From Vombatus ursinus (taxonomy: Eukaryota > Chordata > Mammalia > Diprotodontia > Vombatidae): 64,000 nucleotides of DNA. The stretch spans positions 3,070,561-3,134,560 of the forward strand of contig NW_020954557.1 of the NCBI RefSeq assembly GCF_900497805.2, written 5' to 3'. Below, piece by piece: positions 12,147-23,700 of the stretch. Under the pieces are notes generated by a model. That model searched no databases and was not told the origin of the DNA. It was given only the letters and a program-made list of their open reading frames with translations. Numbering within the stretch: the stretch's first letter is position 1; the number at the start of each line of letters is the position of its first letter. Both the position numbers and the translations under genes were made by a program.

Positions 12147-12365
12147 GTTTAAACTAGGGGTGGGGAACCTATAGCCTCAAGGCCACATGTGGCCTTCTAG
12201 GTTCTTGGGTGAAGCCTTTTGACTGAGTTCAAGTTTTACAGAACAAATCATTTTATTAAGGGGATTTGTTCTGTGAAGTTTTGATTCAGTCAAAGGGCTG
12301 CACTTGAGGACCTAGAGGGCCACATGTGGCCTCAAGATTGCAGGTTCCCCACCCCTGGTTTAAAC
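12147..12365. mobile_element. Palindromic hAT-type MITE with 8-bp TSD
   Basis: Element 12155-12357 (203 bp) begins 'taggggtggggaacct' and ends with the complement of 'caggggtggggaacctgc'. It is an inverted repeat over most of its length, with 'ggccacatgtggcc' on both arms and a centre near 12,255. The flanks are an exact 8-bp duplication, 'gtttaaac', at 12147-12154 and 12358-12365, as hAT transposases make. It has no coding capacity. Two relatives lie at 39945 and 61700. Similar to hAT/Charlie-group MITEs known from marsupials; exact family name not asserted. Confidence 0.92.
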
Positions 12366-12429
12366 CAATATCATTGGAATAATTAATTCCAAATAAAAAT
12401 ACTACCCACATTATATTCAAATTCCTCCT

Positions 12430-12625
12430 CTACTTGGAGGCAATGTGATAAAGTAGAGAAAATATTTGATTTGGAGTCAGAGGGTTTGGGTTCATCTACC
12501 AGCTCTGCCACTGTGTCACCTGGGTGACCTTAGACAAATTACTTTGTATTTCTGGGCTTTCAGTTTCCTCATCTGTAAAACGAAGGGGTTAGACTCAGTT
12601 GAGATCCCTTCCAAATATATATCCA
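12430..12625 (+). repeat. MIR/THER1-type CORE-SINE
   Basis: Sense order of head 'gcaatgtgataaagtagag', 'atttggagtcagagggtt', 'tgggtgaccttagacaaatt', 'cagtttcctcatctgtaaaa' and 'ggttagactcagttgagatc'. The 159-codon frame starting at 12466 begins inside this SINE, which argues against it being a gene. Confidence 0.87.
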
Positions 12626-13099
12626 TGATCCTGTATCATCCAAGACTCTTCATATTGTTCCATATGCTGTGTGATCAATGTTGTTTTTTCAATGCTCCAC
12701 CCGTTCACTTACTATGCTCATACAGAAAACCACTTCCACCTTTCTATAAAGAGGCAATCTTTATTGTGACTTCCCTACTTGTGTTTATAGTCTTCTTTTG
12801 CCCAGTCCACTTACTTATGCCACCCCTGTTCTTGAAGAGACAGGCATTCCTAAGTCATCCAGAAGCCTGCACTGCTGTTTCTTGGCTATCTTCATACTTG
12901 TGCTCTTGTGCTCTAAACTGTACTTTCGACCTAGCACTTCACTGAACTGCCTCTGGTCCCTCAGCTTTTGAGAACAAAAACCGACACCATCATTCCTGGA
13001 AAGGACATATTAATCAAAATTGCTCTGTGACTCCTTTTACCACCCCTGCGACTTTCCACTGAAACAGCCCTTCCTGGCCACCACTCCCACACATGTACT
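12626..13099. other. Unrecognised DNA, C+T-rich
   Basis: Covers most of a 159-codon open frame (12466-12945) rich in Leu, Phe and Cys with no recognisable domain. The frame starts in a SINE and reads pyrimidine-rich DNA. Possibly a diverged L2 UTR, since an L2 end follows directly. Confidence 0.4.
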
Positions 13100-13235
13100 G
13101 TCTTCCCCTTTGAGAATGTAAACTCCTTGAGGATAGGGACGAGTTTGCTTTTTCCTATTTTGTATTCTTAGTGCTTGGTATGGTACCTGGAACATAGTAA
13201 GCACTTAGTCGATGTGTTTTTCATTCATTATATAC
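13100..13235 (+). repeat. L2 LINE 3' end
   Basis: 'gagaatgtaaactccttgag', 'gatagggacgagtttgc' and 'tacctggaacatagtaagca' match the terminal 120 bp of L2. Confidence 0.85.
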
Positions 13236-13289
13236 TTAGTTTTTCCTTGCCCTAAAAAGAAGAGGAAAGAAGAGAAAACCCCTCAAACC

Positions 13290-13950
13290 TAATACCAACA
13301 ATGAACGGACGCCTTGATCGTATTACTCACTTCAGCTATGGTTCTGGCTTTCTTCTTCCCTTCATTGCTAAAATTCTAGAAAGACTAGTTTATATTCTTT
13401 GTCTTCATTTCCTTATCATCAGCTCACTCCTCAACTCCTAAAAGTCAGTATTCTTTCTTAATCATTTTGCTGAAACCTCCCTCTCCAAGATGATTAAATA
13501 ATATCCTACCTAATTTCCTGAGTCAATGGAATTTTACCTAGTCCTCATCTTCCTTTAACCTCTGCAGGGTTGACATTGCTGACAACTTTCTTTTCCATTC
13601 TCTCATTCTCTGTTTTCTAGGACTGACTCTGCCCAAGCTCTTCCTACTTTCTAGCAATTTCTTCTCAATTTTCTTCCATGGATCCTCTACTCCATCCTCT
13701 ATCTTCCCACTGCATTCTCAAGGATTCTGCCTTTTACTTTACTTCTTTAAAAAAATTCTCTATAGTCCTTCTCTTGGAGATCTCATTGATTTCCGTGGCT
13801 TTATTTATTATGTCTAGTTATATATCTGGCTTTAGTATTTCTCCATAGTTCCAAGTCAACATGTCCAATTACCTGATGGATATCTCCACCTGTATATCAT
13901 TTTGACACTCAACCTAATATGTCCTAAACTGAACCAGGCTGGTCCTTAGG
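13290..13950 (+). repeat. L2 LINE ORF (reverse-transcriptase region) fragment
   Basis: Diverged but collinear with the L2 RT-coding region: 'gctgaaacctccctctcc', 'gtcctcatcttcctttaacc', 'tctgcagggttgacattgct', 'gatctcattgatttccgtgg', 'caacatgtccaattacctga', 'atatgtcctaaactgaacc'. No long frame survives. Separate from the L2 3' end just upstream. Confidence 0.72.
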
Positions 13951-14779
13951 CAACAAGAATATAGGCCATCAATGCTTCAAACTCAAAGCCTTGTCAGCAT
14001 GGTAGGAATGGTCAGAATTTGCTTAAATTTCACTAGTATAGCCTTTTAGAAATCATGGTCAGCTCCAAATGATAAGGAAACACTGGAGATTTCCTTTTTA
14101 TATATATAATTACAATCCATAGTAATAGAATCTAAGTGCCAAGCCACTGGCAATGTGTTATTGGAATTCACATGAGGGACTGATTAACCTGAACCGATTA
14201 ACCTGAACTGAACTATTAGAAGCCTGCATAGATCAGGTTTGGGCCTGAATTGGGTCCTGAAAGGAAGGTGAGGCTGGCGGAAAGAAAAGAGACAATAGTC
14301 TACGTAGAAAGAATGGTATGAACACAGATGAGGAAGGATAGAGATGCACATCACATTTTTATGGGAGTAGGGGTAGGAGTCATCCTAGACAATTACTCCC
14401 TCCCCTTAAAGGACAAGATGCTATTTCCTGATATTTCAATCAGGCGAGAATACATCTAGATTGTTTATAGCATATGAATAAGGCCTGGACATTGCCTTTA
14501 AGTTAACAGTTAATAATAAACTTTGGTTATGTGCAAAAACTCCTTGATATATTTGGTGTCTTTGAATATCATTCGATGTATTGGAGTAATGTGGCACAGG
14601 AAATATGTTCAAATTGGGTAAGAGATTTGATCACACACTGTGAGTCATCTGTAACAGTGGTGTCAAACTCAAATAGAATGCTTGCTTTTGATTTCAGATA
14701 GATGCTTTTTATAATGCTAAAATATGTTCCTAGGTGCCTATACTTTGCAGTTGTTTCCCCATAAATGAACACAGTATTT
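13951..14779. other. Unrecognised DNA with a possible hAT terminus
   Basis: Mostly unrecognised. At 14655 'cagtggtgtcaaactcaaat' resembles the terminal repeat of the hAT MITE at 45771, but no partner end is visible, so at most a fragment. Confidence 0.35.
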
Positions 14780-16250
14780 TGTCAAAGGCTTTTACTTCAT
14801 CTATTGATTTAATTGTGTAGTTTTAGATGTTTTTGTTTTTTAATGTAATTTATTGTGTTGGTTATTTTCATAATGTTGAACCATCCATATCACCTTCATG
14901 TAAATCCAACCTGGTTAGAATGAATGATTTCTTAGATGAATAGCTGTAGTACATTTGATAAATTTTTATTTACAATTTTTGAATCAATATACATTCTTCA
15001 TATTGGCCTATAGTTTATCTGTATCTCATCCTTCCCTGGTTGAAGTACTACAACCATATTTGTCTTACAAAAGGAGTCTAGTAGGTGTTTTTCCCTTAAT
15101 TCTAGAGAATAATTTGTGTAGTATGGGGGATATTAGTTTTTTAAAGGTTTAGTAGAATTCTCCTGTCCTGTATTTTTTCTTCAGTAGGTCCATTCAGCTA
15201 GTGCTATTTCTTTTTCTTAAGTTGGACTATTTGTTTTGTCTATCTAGTCTTCTATTAATTTATTTTATATTTTTGAAGGCATTACTCTATTTCTTTTGTG
15301 TTCTTGGTTATGGTAGTATATAACTAGGCATGGTAGTCTCTAATAACTTTTTTCTTCTAATTTTATTATGATTTCATCTTGCTTTCCTCCCTTATTTTAT
15401 TGATTAGATTTTCTGTCCTCTTGTTTTTTAAACCAGATTGGGAAAATGTTTATTAATTTAATTAGTCTTTTCAAAGAACCAGCTTTTAGTTTTGTTTATT
15501 TTTCTCTAGTTTTTTTTGGGGGGGGAGAATTATAATTTATTTATTTCTAATTTTTAATATTTATTATTTTCTACATATTTTAGGTTTATTTACATGTTAG
15601 TTTTTTTAATTTTCAAAAATGCATATTCAGTTACTTAATCCTCTTTTTTTCTATTTTTAAATATATTTGTAGAGCTGTGATTTAGCCCCCCCAAAAGATT
15701 ACTTTTTATAGATCCCAGAAATTTTGATATGTGATTCAACTATTATAATTTTTTATAATTGTTAATTTTTCCTATGTTCTATGTTCCTATGTTCTTTGGC
15801 TCATTTGTTATTTAGAATTTCATTCTTAAGTCTTCATTTGGGTATATGTGTTTGGGTTTCTGTGATAAACAACTTTTTTTTTGCATTATGGCTTATAAAG
15901 GATACTTTTACTATTTCTGCCTTTTTACATATATCTATTGTACCTCTGTACCCTAATACATAGTTAGTTCTTTTTGTGAAAGTTCAATATAGTGCTGAAT
16001 AATACATATATACATATATATATGTGTATGTATGTATATATGAACATACATATACATATATATGTAGTGTGTATTTGGTGAATACCATAAGTCATTTAGA
16101 TCTAGTTTATCTAGTAATTTGTTCAATTCTATATTTTCCCATTTGTTTTTCATTTTTGTTAAATTTGTCCAAAACTGAAAGAGGGATATTAAAATATTTT
16201 GCCACTATTATATTACTGTTTCTGTTTTGTATGTCTGAGTAATCATAATT
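14780..16250 (-). repeat. Old L1 LINE, ORF2 region, antisense
   Basis: Plus strand reads as highly diverged antisense L1 ORF2: 'aaaggcttttacttcatcta', 'gttgaaccatccatat', 'ttgtcttacaaaaggagtct', 'agtagaattctcctgt', 'tagatcccagaaattttgat', 'ctttttgtgaaag' and a closing endonuclease-side block 'tttgccactattatatta'. This is ORF2 from RT back toward endonuclease, about 1.5 kb, T-rich. A TA/TG microsatellite (about 16003-16070) sits inside. Frames at 15781, 15953 and 16024 are artefacts of it. Confidence 0.75.
16003..16070. repeat. TA/TG/CA microsatellite
   Basis: Alternating 'tatatacatatatatatgtg' and related units inside the antisense L1. Confidence 0.9.
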
Positions 16251-16254
16251 TAAT

Positions 16255-16690
16255 TATGTCACTCCTCTATTAAGAGCAAAATAAAACCTTTAAGTGTTCT
16301 CTGTTGCTTCAGATAACAAATAAATTCCTGGCTCTTACATTCTAAGTTTTCTACAATTTGTTTCCAATCTAACTTTCCAGCCTTATATTACTTCCTTTTA
16401 TGTAGTTAATGTTGTACCAAGTTGATTATTATAGCAAATTAGGCCAATTTCTATTCCCCAATCTTGAACTGCCCATACTTGTCTCTATTCTTCTGCTTAT
16501 TTAATTCTCTATGCCTAGAATGAAACTCTTATCTTACCTCCCTCCCCCATTTTTGTCTGAATAGCCCTTCCCTTCATTTAAGACCCAATATAAAGAACAC
16601 TTCTTCCTTAAAGTCTTTGCAGATTCTCCCAGCTGAATATGATTAATCCTCAAAATTCTCATAATATTTTGTTGGGACATCACTTTGGTA
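16255..16690 (+). repeat. L2 LINE, 3' half
   Basis: 'tatgtcactcctctattaag', 'ttctctgttgcttcagataa', 'ttctacaatttgtttccaat', 'tccagccttatattact' and 'cttccttaaagtctttgcag' follow L2 order at low identity. Confidence 0.7.
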
Positions 16691-16694
16691 CTTC

Positions 16695-16835
16695 GGATCA
16701 TAGGCTTATAGGATTTAGAGTTATAAGGAACCATAGTGATTAATTAATATAATATCTTTATTTTATAGGAAATGGAAACTCCAGAAGATAAAGGGACTTG
16801 TCCAAGAACACCAAAATGGTAGATAGAACAGGAAT
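16695..16835 (-). repeat. MIR CORE-SINE, antisense
   Basis: 'ggatttagagttataagga', 'tttattttataggaaatgga' and 'aaagggacttgtccaagaac' are the antisense 3'-to-core words of MIR. Confidence 0.75.
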
Positions 16836-16859
16836 AATAGATGGGGAAAACTGTATTTT

Positions 16860-17550
16860 TCAGCATGCTCAGGCCCACAAAGCAATCAATTGTTGGAGAA
16901 GTTAATAGAATGGAGTGCTATATCAATCAGACTACCTAGGGAATACTTTATAGAGCTAGACAAAATAATAAAGTTTATTTGGAGGAACAAAAATCTAGAA
17001 TCTCAAGAGAAATAATGAAAAAAGTAGGAATAAAGGGGGAATAGAATCCCTCAATTTATTCTACAAAGCAATAATCAGCAAAACTAGTTCTGATGAAAAA
17101 CAAAAACAGAAAAAAATAGATCATTAGAACAGCTCAATGTCTGATAAACTCAGGAAAACATATCATTTAAAGAACTCTTTATCTGACAAGAATTGATTGG
17201 AAAGTTGAAAAGCAGTTGGGAACAAATTAGATTTATATGAATAACTTATACCAAATACTGTAAGTTCAAAACAGACATAGGGTCTGGATATTAAAGGTCA
17301 TATTATACAGAAATTAGAAGAGAAGCAGATCATGTACATTTCATAACTATAGCTAGGAGGAAAATACTTGACTAAACAAAAGATAGAGGTGATCCACAAA
17401 TTAAAAAAGGTTAATTTTGATTACAGGAAGTTGAAAAGCTATTGGTAAAACAAAATTAGCACAATGAGAAGGAATGTGATCAACTGGGGAAAAAAATCTT
17501 TCCATCAAATATGACACACCAAAAAGTTTCTGATATATAAGATGTTTAGG

Positions 17551-17589
<39 letters not shown>

Positions 17590-17957
17590 ACTCTCTCCCT
17601 ATATACACATGTATATGTATGTAGGTATATGTATGTGTATGTATATGTATATGTATGTATATCTATATATTCACCAAAAGTTATTTTCCAATTGATAAGT
17701 GGTCCAAGGAGATGAATAAATAGTTTCCAAAGAATTATAAACTATTAAGAGCCATTTGAAAGGTCACTTTATGTCACTAATGAATTAATGATAAGATGAA
17801 TACAAATCAAAGTAACTGATGTTTTACCCAGCAAATTAGCAAAAATGAGGAAAGATAGGGAGTTAATTTTAGAGGGGCTGCAGAAAGACAGGCACACTAA
17901 TACATAATTAATGGAATCATGCATTGGTACAACTATTCTGTAAAGTTATCTAGAACT
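16860..17957 (+). repeat. Old L1 LINE, ORF2 C-terminal region (upstream part)
   Basis: Sense L1 ORF2: 'aataataaagtttatttgga', 'gaacaaaaatctagaatctc', 'ctacaaagcaataatcagc', 'gattacaggaagttgaaaag' and 'acaactattctgtaaag'. It stops where the younger L1 begins and resumes at about 21737 ('gtgactaaaatgtccctt'), so the two pieces are one element split by insertion. The RT motif region is not included. Confidence 0.85.
17553..17672. repeat. (TC)n then (TATG)n microsatellite
   Basis: About 45 bp of TC dinucleotides, then roughly 70 bp of tatgtatg/tatatg units, inside the old L1. Confidence 0.95.
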
Positions 17958-18648
17958 ATGTTTAGGAAGGGGGCAGAGACAAGATGGTGGATTAGGGGCA
18001 GCCACTCAGCTGAACTATCCCAACATTCCCTGCCAAACAACTTTAAAATAATATGTTTAACCAACAAAAATCAGTATGGGACACTTTTCCAGGCTAAAAA
18101 ACTTGGGAGGTTGGCAGAAGACATCTGTAATACTGGGGTGGAGATCTATCTAGAGCTCACACACGGAGTGGTGGCAACAGTGGCTGCCGCAGTAGCTTTA
18201 GGAGCTCCCAGTCCAGAGATAGTAAGGGGCCCTGACAACTGGTCAGAAATAGATTACAGGAGACCCTTTGTTAGCACTGGGTACAGCTGGTGCTGAAAGG
18301 CAATTCTATTGCCTATATGCAATTCTGGGTTGCAGTTCTAGAGCAGAAAGGGGCATGGGAGATCTGTCACAGAACAGCAGGGGCCCTGGTCAAAGTTCCA
18401 AGGCAAAGAAGAGTAGCTGCAGAGAGCCAGAGAGGTCCTTTCTTGGTAAATACCAGAGACAGGGAAAACAGTGACCACACCTCTTTCAGAATCATACCAC
18501 CTTGGAAGCACTAAAAATTTGCCAATCTCCATAACTATCACTGAAAACAGCAACACAAAAAAACCTGAAGCTTGGGATAGTGCCTCCCCACCCCAATGTG
18601 AGCAAAGTTCAATTCTAACATGAAGTTCAAAGCCAAGAACTATTTCTT

Positions 18649-18783
18649 TTTTTGGTGAGGCAATTGGGGTTAAGTGACTTGCCTAGGGTCACACAGCTAA
18701 CAAGTACCTGAGGCCAGGTTTGAACTGTGGTCCTCCTGACTCCAAGGTGAGAGCTCTATCCGCTGCACCACCTAACTGTCCCT
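18649..18783 (-). repeat. tRNA-derived marsupial SINE nested in L1, with TSD
   Basis: Antisense SINE body ('ggcaattggggttaagtgac', 'gtcacacagctaacaagtac', 'ctctatccgctgcaccacct'). A 15-bp duplication with one mismatch, 'caagaactatttctt' at 18634-18648 and 'caagaaccatttctt' at 18784-18798, frames it. Confidence 0.95.
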
Positions 18784-18849
18784 CAAGAACCATTTCTTGA
18801 AAACAGTCAAACAACAAAAAAAGAACTTGACTGCAAAAAAACTACTACA

Positions 18850-19800
18850 ATGGATGGGAAGACCAAGCTATAAACTCAGAAAAAGACAACAATGTGAAAA
18901 CAGCTACAAGCAAAAGCCTGAAAGAAAAAAAAAAAACAACTAATTGGACCTAAGCCCAGCAAGAATTCCTGGAAGAGTTAAAGAAAGAGATGAGTGGTAA
19001 AGGAAAAAATGGAAAAAGAAATTAGAGTGATGCAAGAAAATTATGAAAGGAGAATTAACAGCCTAGTCTAAAAAAAACAGAAAAAATATTGAAGAAAATA
19101 ACACCTTTAAAAATAGAATTAATCTAATGGTAAAAGAGGCACAAAAATTCACTGAATAAAAGAATTCCTTAAAAAAACAGAATTGTCCCAATGGGGAAAT
19201 AGGTACAAAAGATCATTGAAGAAAATAATTCCTTAAAAATTAGAATTGGGCAAGTGAAAACTAATGACTCAATAAGACATCAAGAAACAATAAAATAAAA
19301 TAAAAGGAATAAAAAATTAGAATAAGATATAAAATATCTCATTGGAAAAACAACTGACCTAGAAAACAGATCAAGGAAAGATAATTTAAGAATTATTGGG
19401 CTACCTGAAAGCCATGATCAAAGAAAGAGCCTACACATCATATTTCAAGAAAAGATACAGGGAAACTGCCTTGATATCATAGATGCAGAGGCTAAAATAG
19501 AAATTGGAAGAATCCACCAATCACTTCATGAAAGAGATTACAAAATGAAAACTCCCAGGAATATGATAGCCAAGTTCCAGAACTCCCAGGTCAAAGAGGA
19601 AATACGTCAAGCAGTCAGAAAGAAATAATTCAAATATCATGGAGCCACAGGTAGGATCACACAAGATTTAGCAGCTTCCACATTAAAGAAGGGGAGACTT
19701 TGGAATATGATATTCTGGAAGGCAAAGGAACTAGAATCACAACTAAGAATAACTTACACCACAAAACTGTGTGATCCTTTGGGGGCGGGGTTATATTTAA
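18850..19800 (+). pseudogene. L1 ORF1 (RNA-binding coiled-coil protein), broken
   Basis: Decayed ORF1 of the L1 at 17958. The first half is Lys/Glu/Asn-rich (the coiled-coil region). The second half has the conserved RRM/C-terminal words in pieces: 'ggctacctgaaagccatgat' (GLPESHD), a DIIDAEAKIEIGRIHQ-like block near 19,470, and AKFQNSQVKEE then RQAVRKK near 19,570-19,625. Several stops and frame changes remove any full-length product. ORF1p is an RNA chaperone of the L1 RNP; this copy cannot make it. Confidence 0.85.
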
Positions 19801-21736
19801 TAAAATAGAGGATTTCCAAGCATTCCTGATGAAAAGACTAGAGCTGAATAGAAATTTTGACATTCAAACAGAAGATTCAAGAGAAACTTAAAAAGGTAAA
19901 CATGAAAGAGTAATCATAAGGAATTCAATAGTTAAGCTGTTTGTATTCCTATATTGGAAGATGATACATGTAATTCCTAAGAACTTTGTTATTATTAGGA
20001 CAGTTGGAAGGAGTATACATATACAGAGGGCATGGGGTGAATTGATTATGTTGGGATGGTGTCCCAAAAAATGAAGGCATGAGAAAGAGGGATGCACTGG
20101 GAGAAGGGGGAAGGGAGAGATAGAATGGAGAAATTATCTTACGTAAAAGAGGCACACAAAGAAGAGTTTTTACAGTGGAGGGGGAAATGGTGGGCTAGTA
20201 GGCAATGCTTGAACCTCCCTCTCATCTGAATTGGTTCAAAGAGGGAAGAATATATGTACACACTTAACTGGGTACAGAAATCTAACTTACCCAAAAGGCA
20301 AGTAGGAGTGGAATGGGGAAAAGAGAAGGGAGAATGATAAAGAGGAGGGCAGATTGAGGGAGGCAGTGGTTAGGAACAAAATAAACTTGGAAGGAGGGAC
20401 AGGATAGAAAGAGAGGATGAAACAGAAGATAATGGGAGGGAGGGAAATACACAGTTAATAGTCATCACTGTGAATGTGAATGGGATGATCTCACCCATAA
20501 ACTGGAAGCAGATAGCAGAATGGATTAGAAAACAGAATCCAACAACATGTTGTTTACGAGACACACAGTTGAGTTAAAATAAAGGGCCAAAGAAAAATTT
20601 AATATACTTCAGCTGAAGTAGAAAAAAAAAGGCAAGGGAAGCAATCATGATTTCAGACAAAGCAAAAGCAAAAAAAGACTTAATAAAATAGATAATCAGG
20701 GAAACTACATTTTTGCTAAAAGGTACCATAGACAATGAAATAATATCAAAAAATTCACATAAAGTTTCTCTGATGAAGGCCTTATTTCTGAAATATGCAG
20801 AGAACTAACCCAAAAATAAGAGCCATTCTCTGACAAATGATCAAAGAATATAAGCAAGTAGTTTTCAGAAGAAGACATCAAAGCTATGTATAATCACATG
20901 AAAAAATGTTCTAAATCACTATTAGAGAAAGGCAAATTAAAACCCTCATACTTATCAGAAATGATATGCTGGAGGGGATGAGAGAAAAAAAAAAAGGTAC
21001 ACTAATACACTAATGAACTGTTGGTAGACTAGTGAACTGGTCCAACCATTCTGGAGAATAATTTGAAAGTTGACCCAAAGGGCTATGAAACTGTGCATAC
21101 CCTTTGAGCCAGCAATACCACTGCTAGATCTATATCCCAAAAAGATCAAATAAAAAGGAAAAGAACATATATATACAAAAGTATTTATAGTAGCTCTTTT
21201 TGTGGTGGCAAAGAATTGAAAATTGAAGGGATGCTCACCAATGTGGTAATGGCTGAACAAGTTGTGACATATGATTGTGATGAGGTACTACTATGCTATA
21301 AGAGTTATGAGGGGAATGGCTTCAGAAAAACATGGCAAGACCTATATAAATTGATACAAACTGAAGTGAGAAGAACCAGGAGATCATTGTGCACAATAAT
21401 GGCAATGTTGTAATGATGATCCAACCGTGAAAGACTTGGCTACTCTGATCAATACAATAATCCAAGACAGTTCCAATGGACTTATAAAGATGAAATAATG
21501 CTATCCACCTCCATAAAGAGAACTGATGAATTCTGAGTGCAAGTTGAAATATAATTCTCTTACTTTATTTTTCTTGCTTTTTTGGAAAGAATTTTAATAT
21601 GGAAATGTCTTTTGAATGATTTCACATGATAATTGACATAGGTCTTGCCTTCTTACTTATGGGGGAGGTGGTAGGAAGGAGAGAATTTGGAACTCAAAAC
21701 TTAACAAGAAAACATGTTAAAAAAAATTTTTTTAAA

Positions 21737-21835
21737 AGAAAGTGACTAAAATGTCCCTTCACTTTGATCCAGAGCTATTATTTTTAGGCACAGATTCTAA
21801 GTAGGTCAATGATTTAAAGAAAAATCTCATGACTT
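21737..21835 (+). repeat. Old L1 LINE, downstream part after insertion
   Basis: 'gtgactaaaatgtccctt', 'tttgatccagagctatta' and 'ggtcaatgatttaaaga' continue the old L1 of 16860-17957. The break falls at the same point of the L1 consensus on both sides. Confidence 0.8.
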
Positions 21836-21859
21836 GACATTTTTTAGCTTTTAGACTGT

Positions 21860-22095
21860 CCTGTGCAGTAGTAGGAAAAAAATACACTGGACTTAATGTT
21901 CACAAACGTGGCTTAAACATGTGTTCAAGTCTCAGCTTAAATACTTATAATATGTGTGACCCTGGACAAGTTACTTAAACTCTCTGGCTTTTCTGGAAGG
22001 CTCTCTGTTTCCTCATCTGAAGAATGGGAATAATAATATTTTCACAACCTACCTCACTGAATTGCTGTTAGGAGAACAGCTAAATGTAAGGTTTT
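21860..22095 (+). repeat. MIR CORE-SINE
   Basis: 'gtgttcaagtctcagctt', 'gtgtgaccctggacaagtta', 'tttcctcatctgaagaatgg' and 'gttaggagaacagctaaatg' follow MIR order, sense strand. Confidence 0.82.
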
Positions 22096-22282
22096 TTATA
22101 TTATTATCTAATAGGATGAAATTATGCTTTGGTAATGGAAGTTCTTCAGGAGTTACCCCAATAAAATCAAAGGTAATTTCACTGTCTCACCTTTATTCTT
22201 CTTTTAGCTTCATGCATGCCCATCTTACACAGATCTTAAGCAACTAAAGTATTCCTGGAAGACTTCCCTCACATAGAGCTAG

Positions 22283-22340
22283 ACATATACATACATATAT
22301 ACATATATATGTATATATATATATGCATATATACATATTC
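22283..22340. repeat. TA-rich microsatellite
   Basis: Alternating tatacatatatatgtatatat units. Confidence 0.95.
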
Positions 22341-22439
22341 CACAGATATTTGGTGATTGATAGATGAATTTATAGGCATCACTCCAGAGCATCACTCTGT
22401 CAAAGTAAAGTAGCCATTTCTTATACTCATTCTACATTA

Positions 22440-23640
22440 ATGCAATCGATGCAATGCTGATGACTTCATGGTTAGAAGAAACCTGGGAATATGCTTCTCC
22501 TAACAGATATATAGAGAACATTTCCCCCAAAGGCTGATCTTTGTAAACAGAAGTATCTTGGTGGTGGGGAAGTGGAGAGAGGGAATAGAGACTTGTCTGA
22601 CACAGCAAGAAGAGTTAGATTTAAGAGCTCTGCTGTCTCACCTCTCACTTCGCCAGGAAGAAATAATAAAGTGAAATAACAGCCCGTGAAAGTGTGTGGC
22701 AGTTCCTAAAACAAAGAAACCTAGGGTGAGTTATTGATGTTCTAGATGGCGTTTCATAGTTTCTGACAGTATGAAGCTTACTTGAAGGGAAAAAAAAAAG
22801 ATAAAGCCACCCACAATATGTCTGGAGTTAATATGTATTTTTCCACCAGTCACAGTGTGGGAGGTTCTCTGTTTATGTAATTACTGCTTTCAAAAATGCT
22901 TAAATAGACATGAGCAATGAAGTAAAATTGCTTGTGGAATATTCAGATGACATTGTATCTGTCGCAGTTACAGGCTTTTTTCTTAGAAAAACAGATTTTT
23001 TTAAAAAAAAAACTTATTTTCTCACTTGGATAGAAATGCACATTGCAGGAGGTTCAAAAGCTGCCTTTAAGTAGTGCTGACAATACTAGCATTAGTCCTG
23101 ATGAATTATCTTAATTAAAAGTGCCAAAAGGCCACCAGAGGTCTCTGTTTGTCAAGGAGAGTTGAGATCTGCCCTATGCTAGAGGAAGAAGATTCTACTA
23201 TATCACCTAATGAGGGCAAGGCACCATAGGCAGGACCTATCCAACTGTTTACCGCCCTCTGGTTATGTATGTGAGACAATACTTTGGCTCCCTGCTTCCA
23301 AATAAGGAATTAAGGGATTGTGGAAGGAAGGTGTTGAGATGAGATGGGATAAGGGAGAAAGGTGAAATGGGATTTTGCAGATTATTCATTTCACATTTAA
23401 CAAGTTTTGTTTATCTTTTCTCTCCTCTAGGAGTTAGTTGGTGGGAAGAGAAGCATTCTGGGGTCCACCTTCTTCTTGTCTTAAGTCTAGTTTTAAACAT
23501 ATTGTAGCTAGTGGTACAGGTTTATATTCCAGGCACAGGTATTCCACCCTACAGGCCACCACCCCAGAATTTCATTTTGTGTGTATTCTAGGGGACTTCT
23601 GACTTATGGAAGTCAATGAACACTATAGCCAGCAAGCACT
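22440..23640. other. Repeat-free stretch, candidate conserved noncoding DNA
   Basis: No transposon family recognised. The 22,640-23,180 part has balanced, word-rich sequence with 'tgtttatgtaattactgc' (FOX- and homeodomain-like words) near 22,870 and 'gaattatcttaattaaaag' near 23,103. No coding signal. Suggestive only. Confidence 0.35.
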
Positions 23641-23700
23641 GAGTCAGTCAACAAGTATTTGCTAAGTGTTTACTGTATACCAGGCACTCTACTATTCAAT
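23640..23700 (-). repeat. L2 LINE 3' tip, antisense
   Basis: 'tcaacaagtatttgctaagt' and 'ataccaggcactctacta' are the antisense terminal words of L2. Confidence 0.7.

Larger units (their letters stand above)
17958..21735 (+). repeat. L1 LINE with 5' UTR and ORF1, ORF2 mostly deleted
   Basis: The 5' end is recognisable by 'gggcagagacaagatggtgg' near 17971, followed by the GC-richer promoter/UTR and then ORF1. Inter-ORF sequence follows (19,950-20,440). ORF2 starts near 20,460 with an endonuclease-like start (VITVNVNGM then SPIKWKQIAEWI). Near 20,750 the sequence jumps to the ORF2 C-terminus/3' UTR ('agaagacatcaaagctatgt', 'catgaaaaaatgttctaaat', 'gagccagcaataccactgct'), ending in an A/T-rich tail. 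The endonuclease remainder and whole RT are absent. A SINE interrupts the 5' UTR/ORF1 side. Confidence 0.9.

Noticed and set aside
12155-12357. microRNA gene, from the long hairpin
   Set aside because: The hairpin is explained by a palindromic MITE with TSD; no evidence of a processed small RNA from sequence alone.
12466-12945. 159-codon open frame, the longest in the window
   Set aside because: It begins inside a MIR/THER1 SINE and continues in pyrimidine-rich DNA. No domain and no splice or promoter context.
17919-18296. 125-codon open frame, with overlapping frames at 18268 and 18290
   Set aside because: Starts in old L1 and crosses into the GC-richer 5' UTR of the younger L1.
21216-21413. 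65-codon frame that looks protein-like (NVVMAEQVVTYDCDEVLL)
   Set aside because: It is the translated 3' region of marsupial L1, present in many L1 copies, not a host protein.
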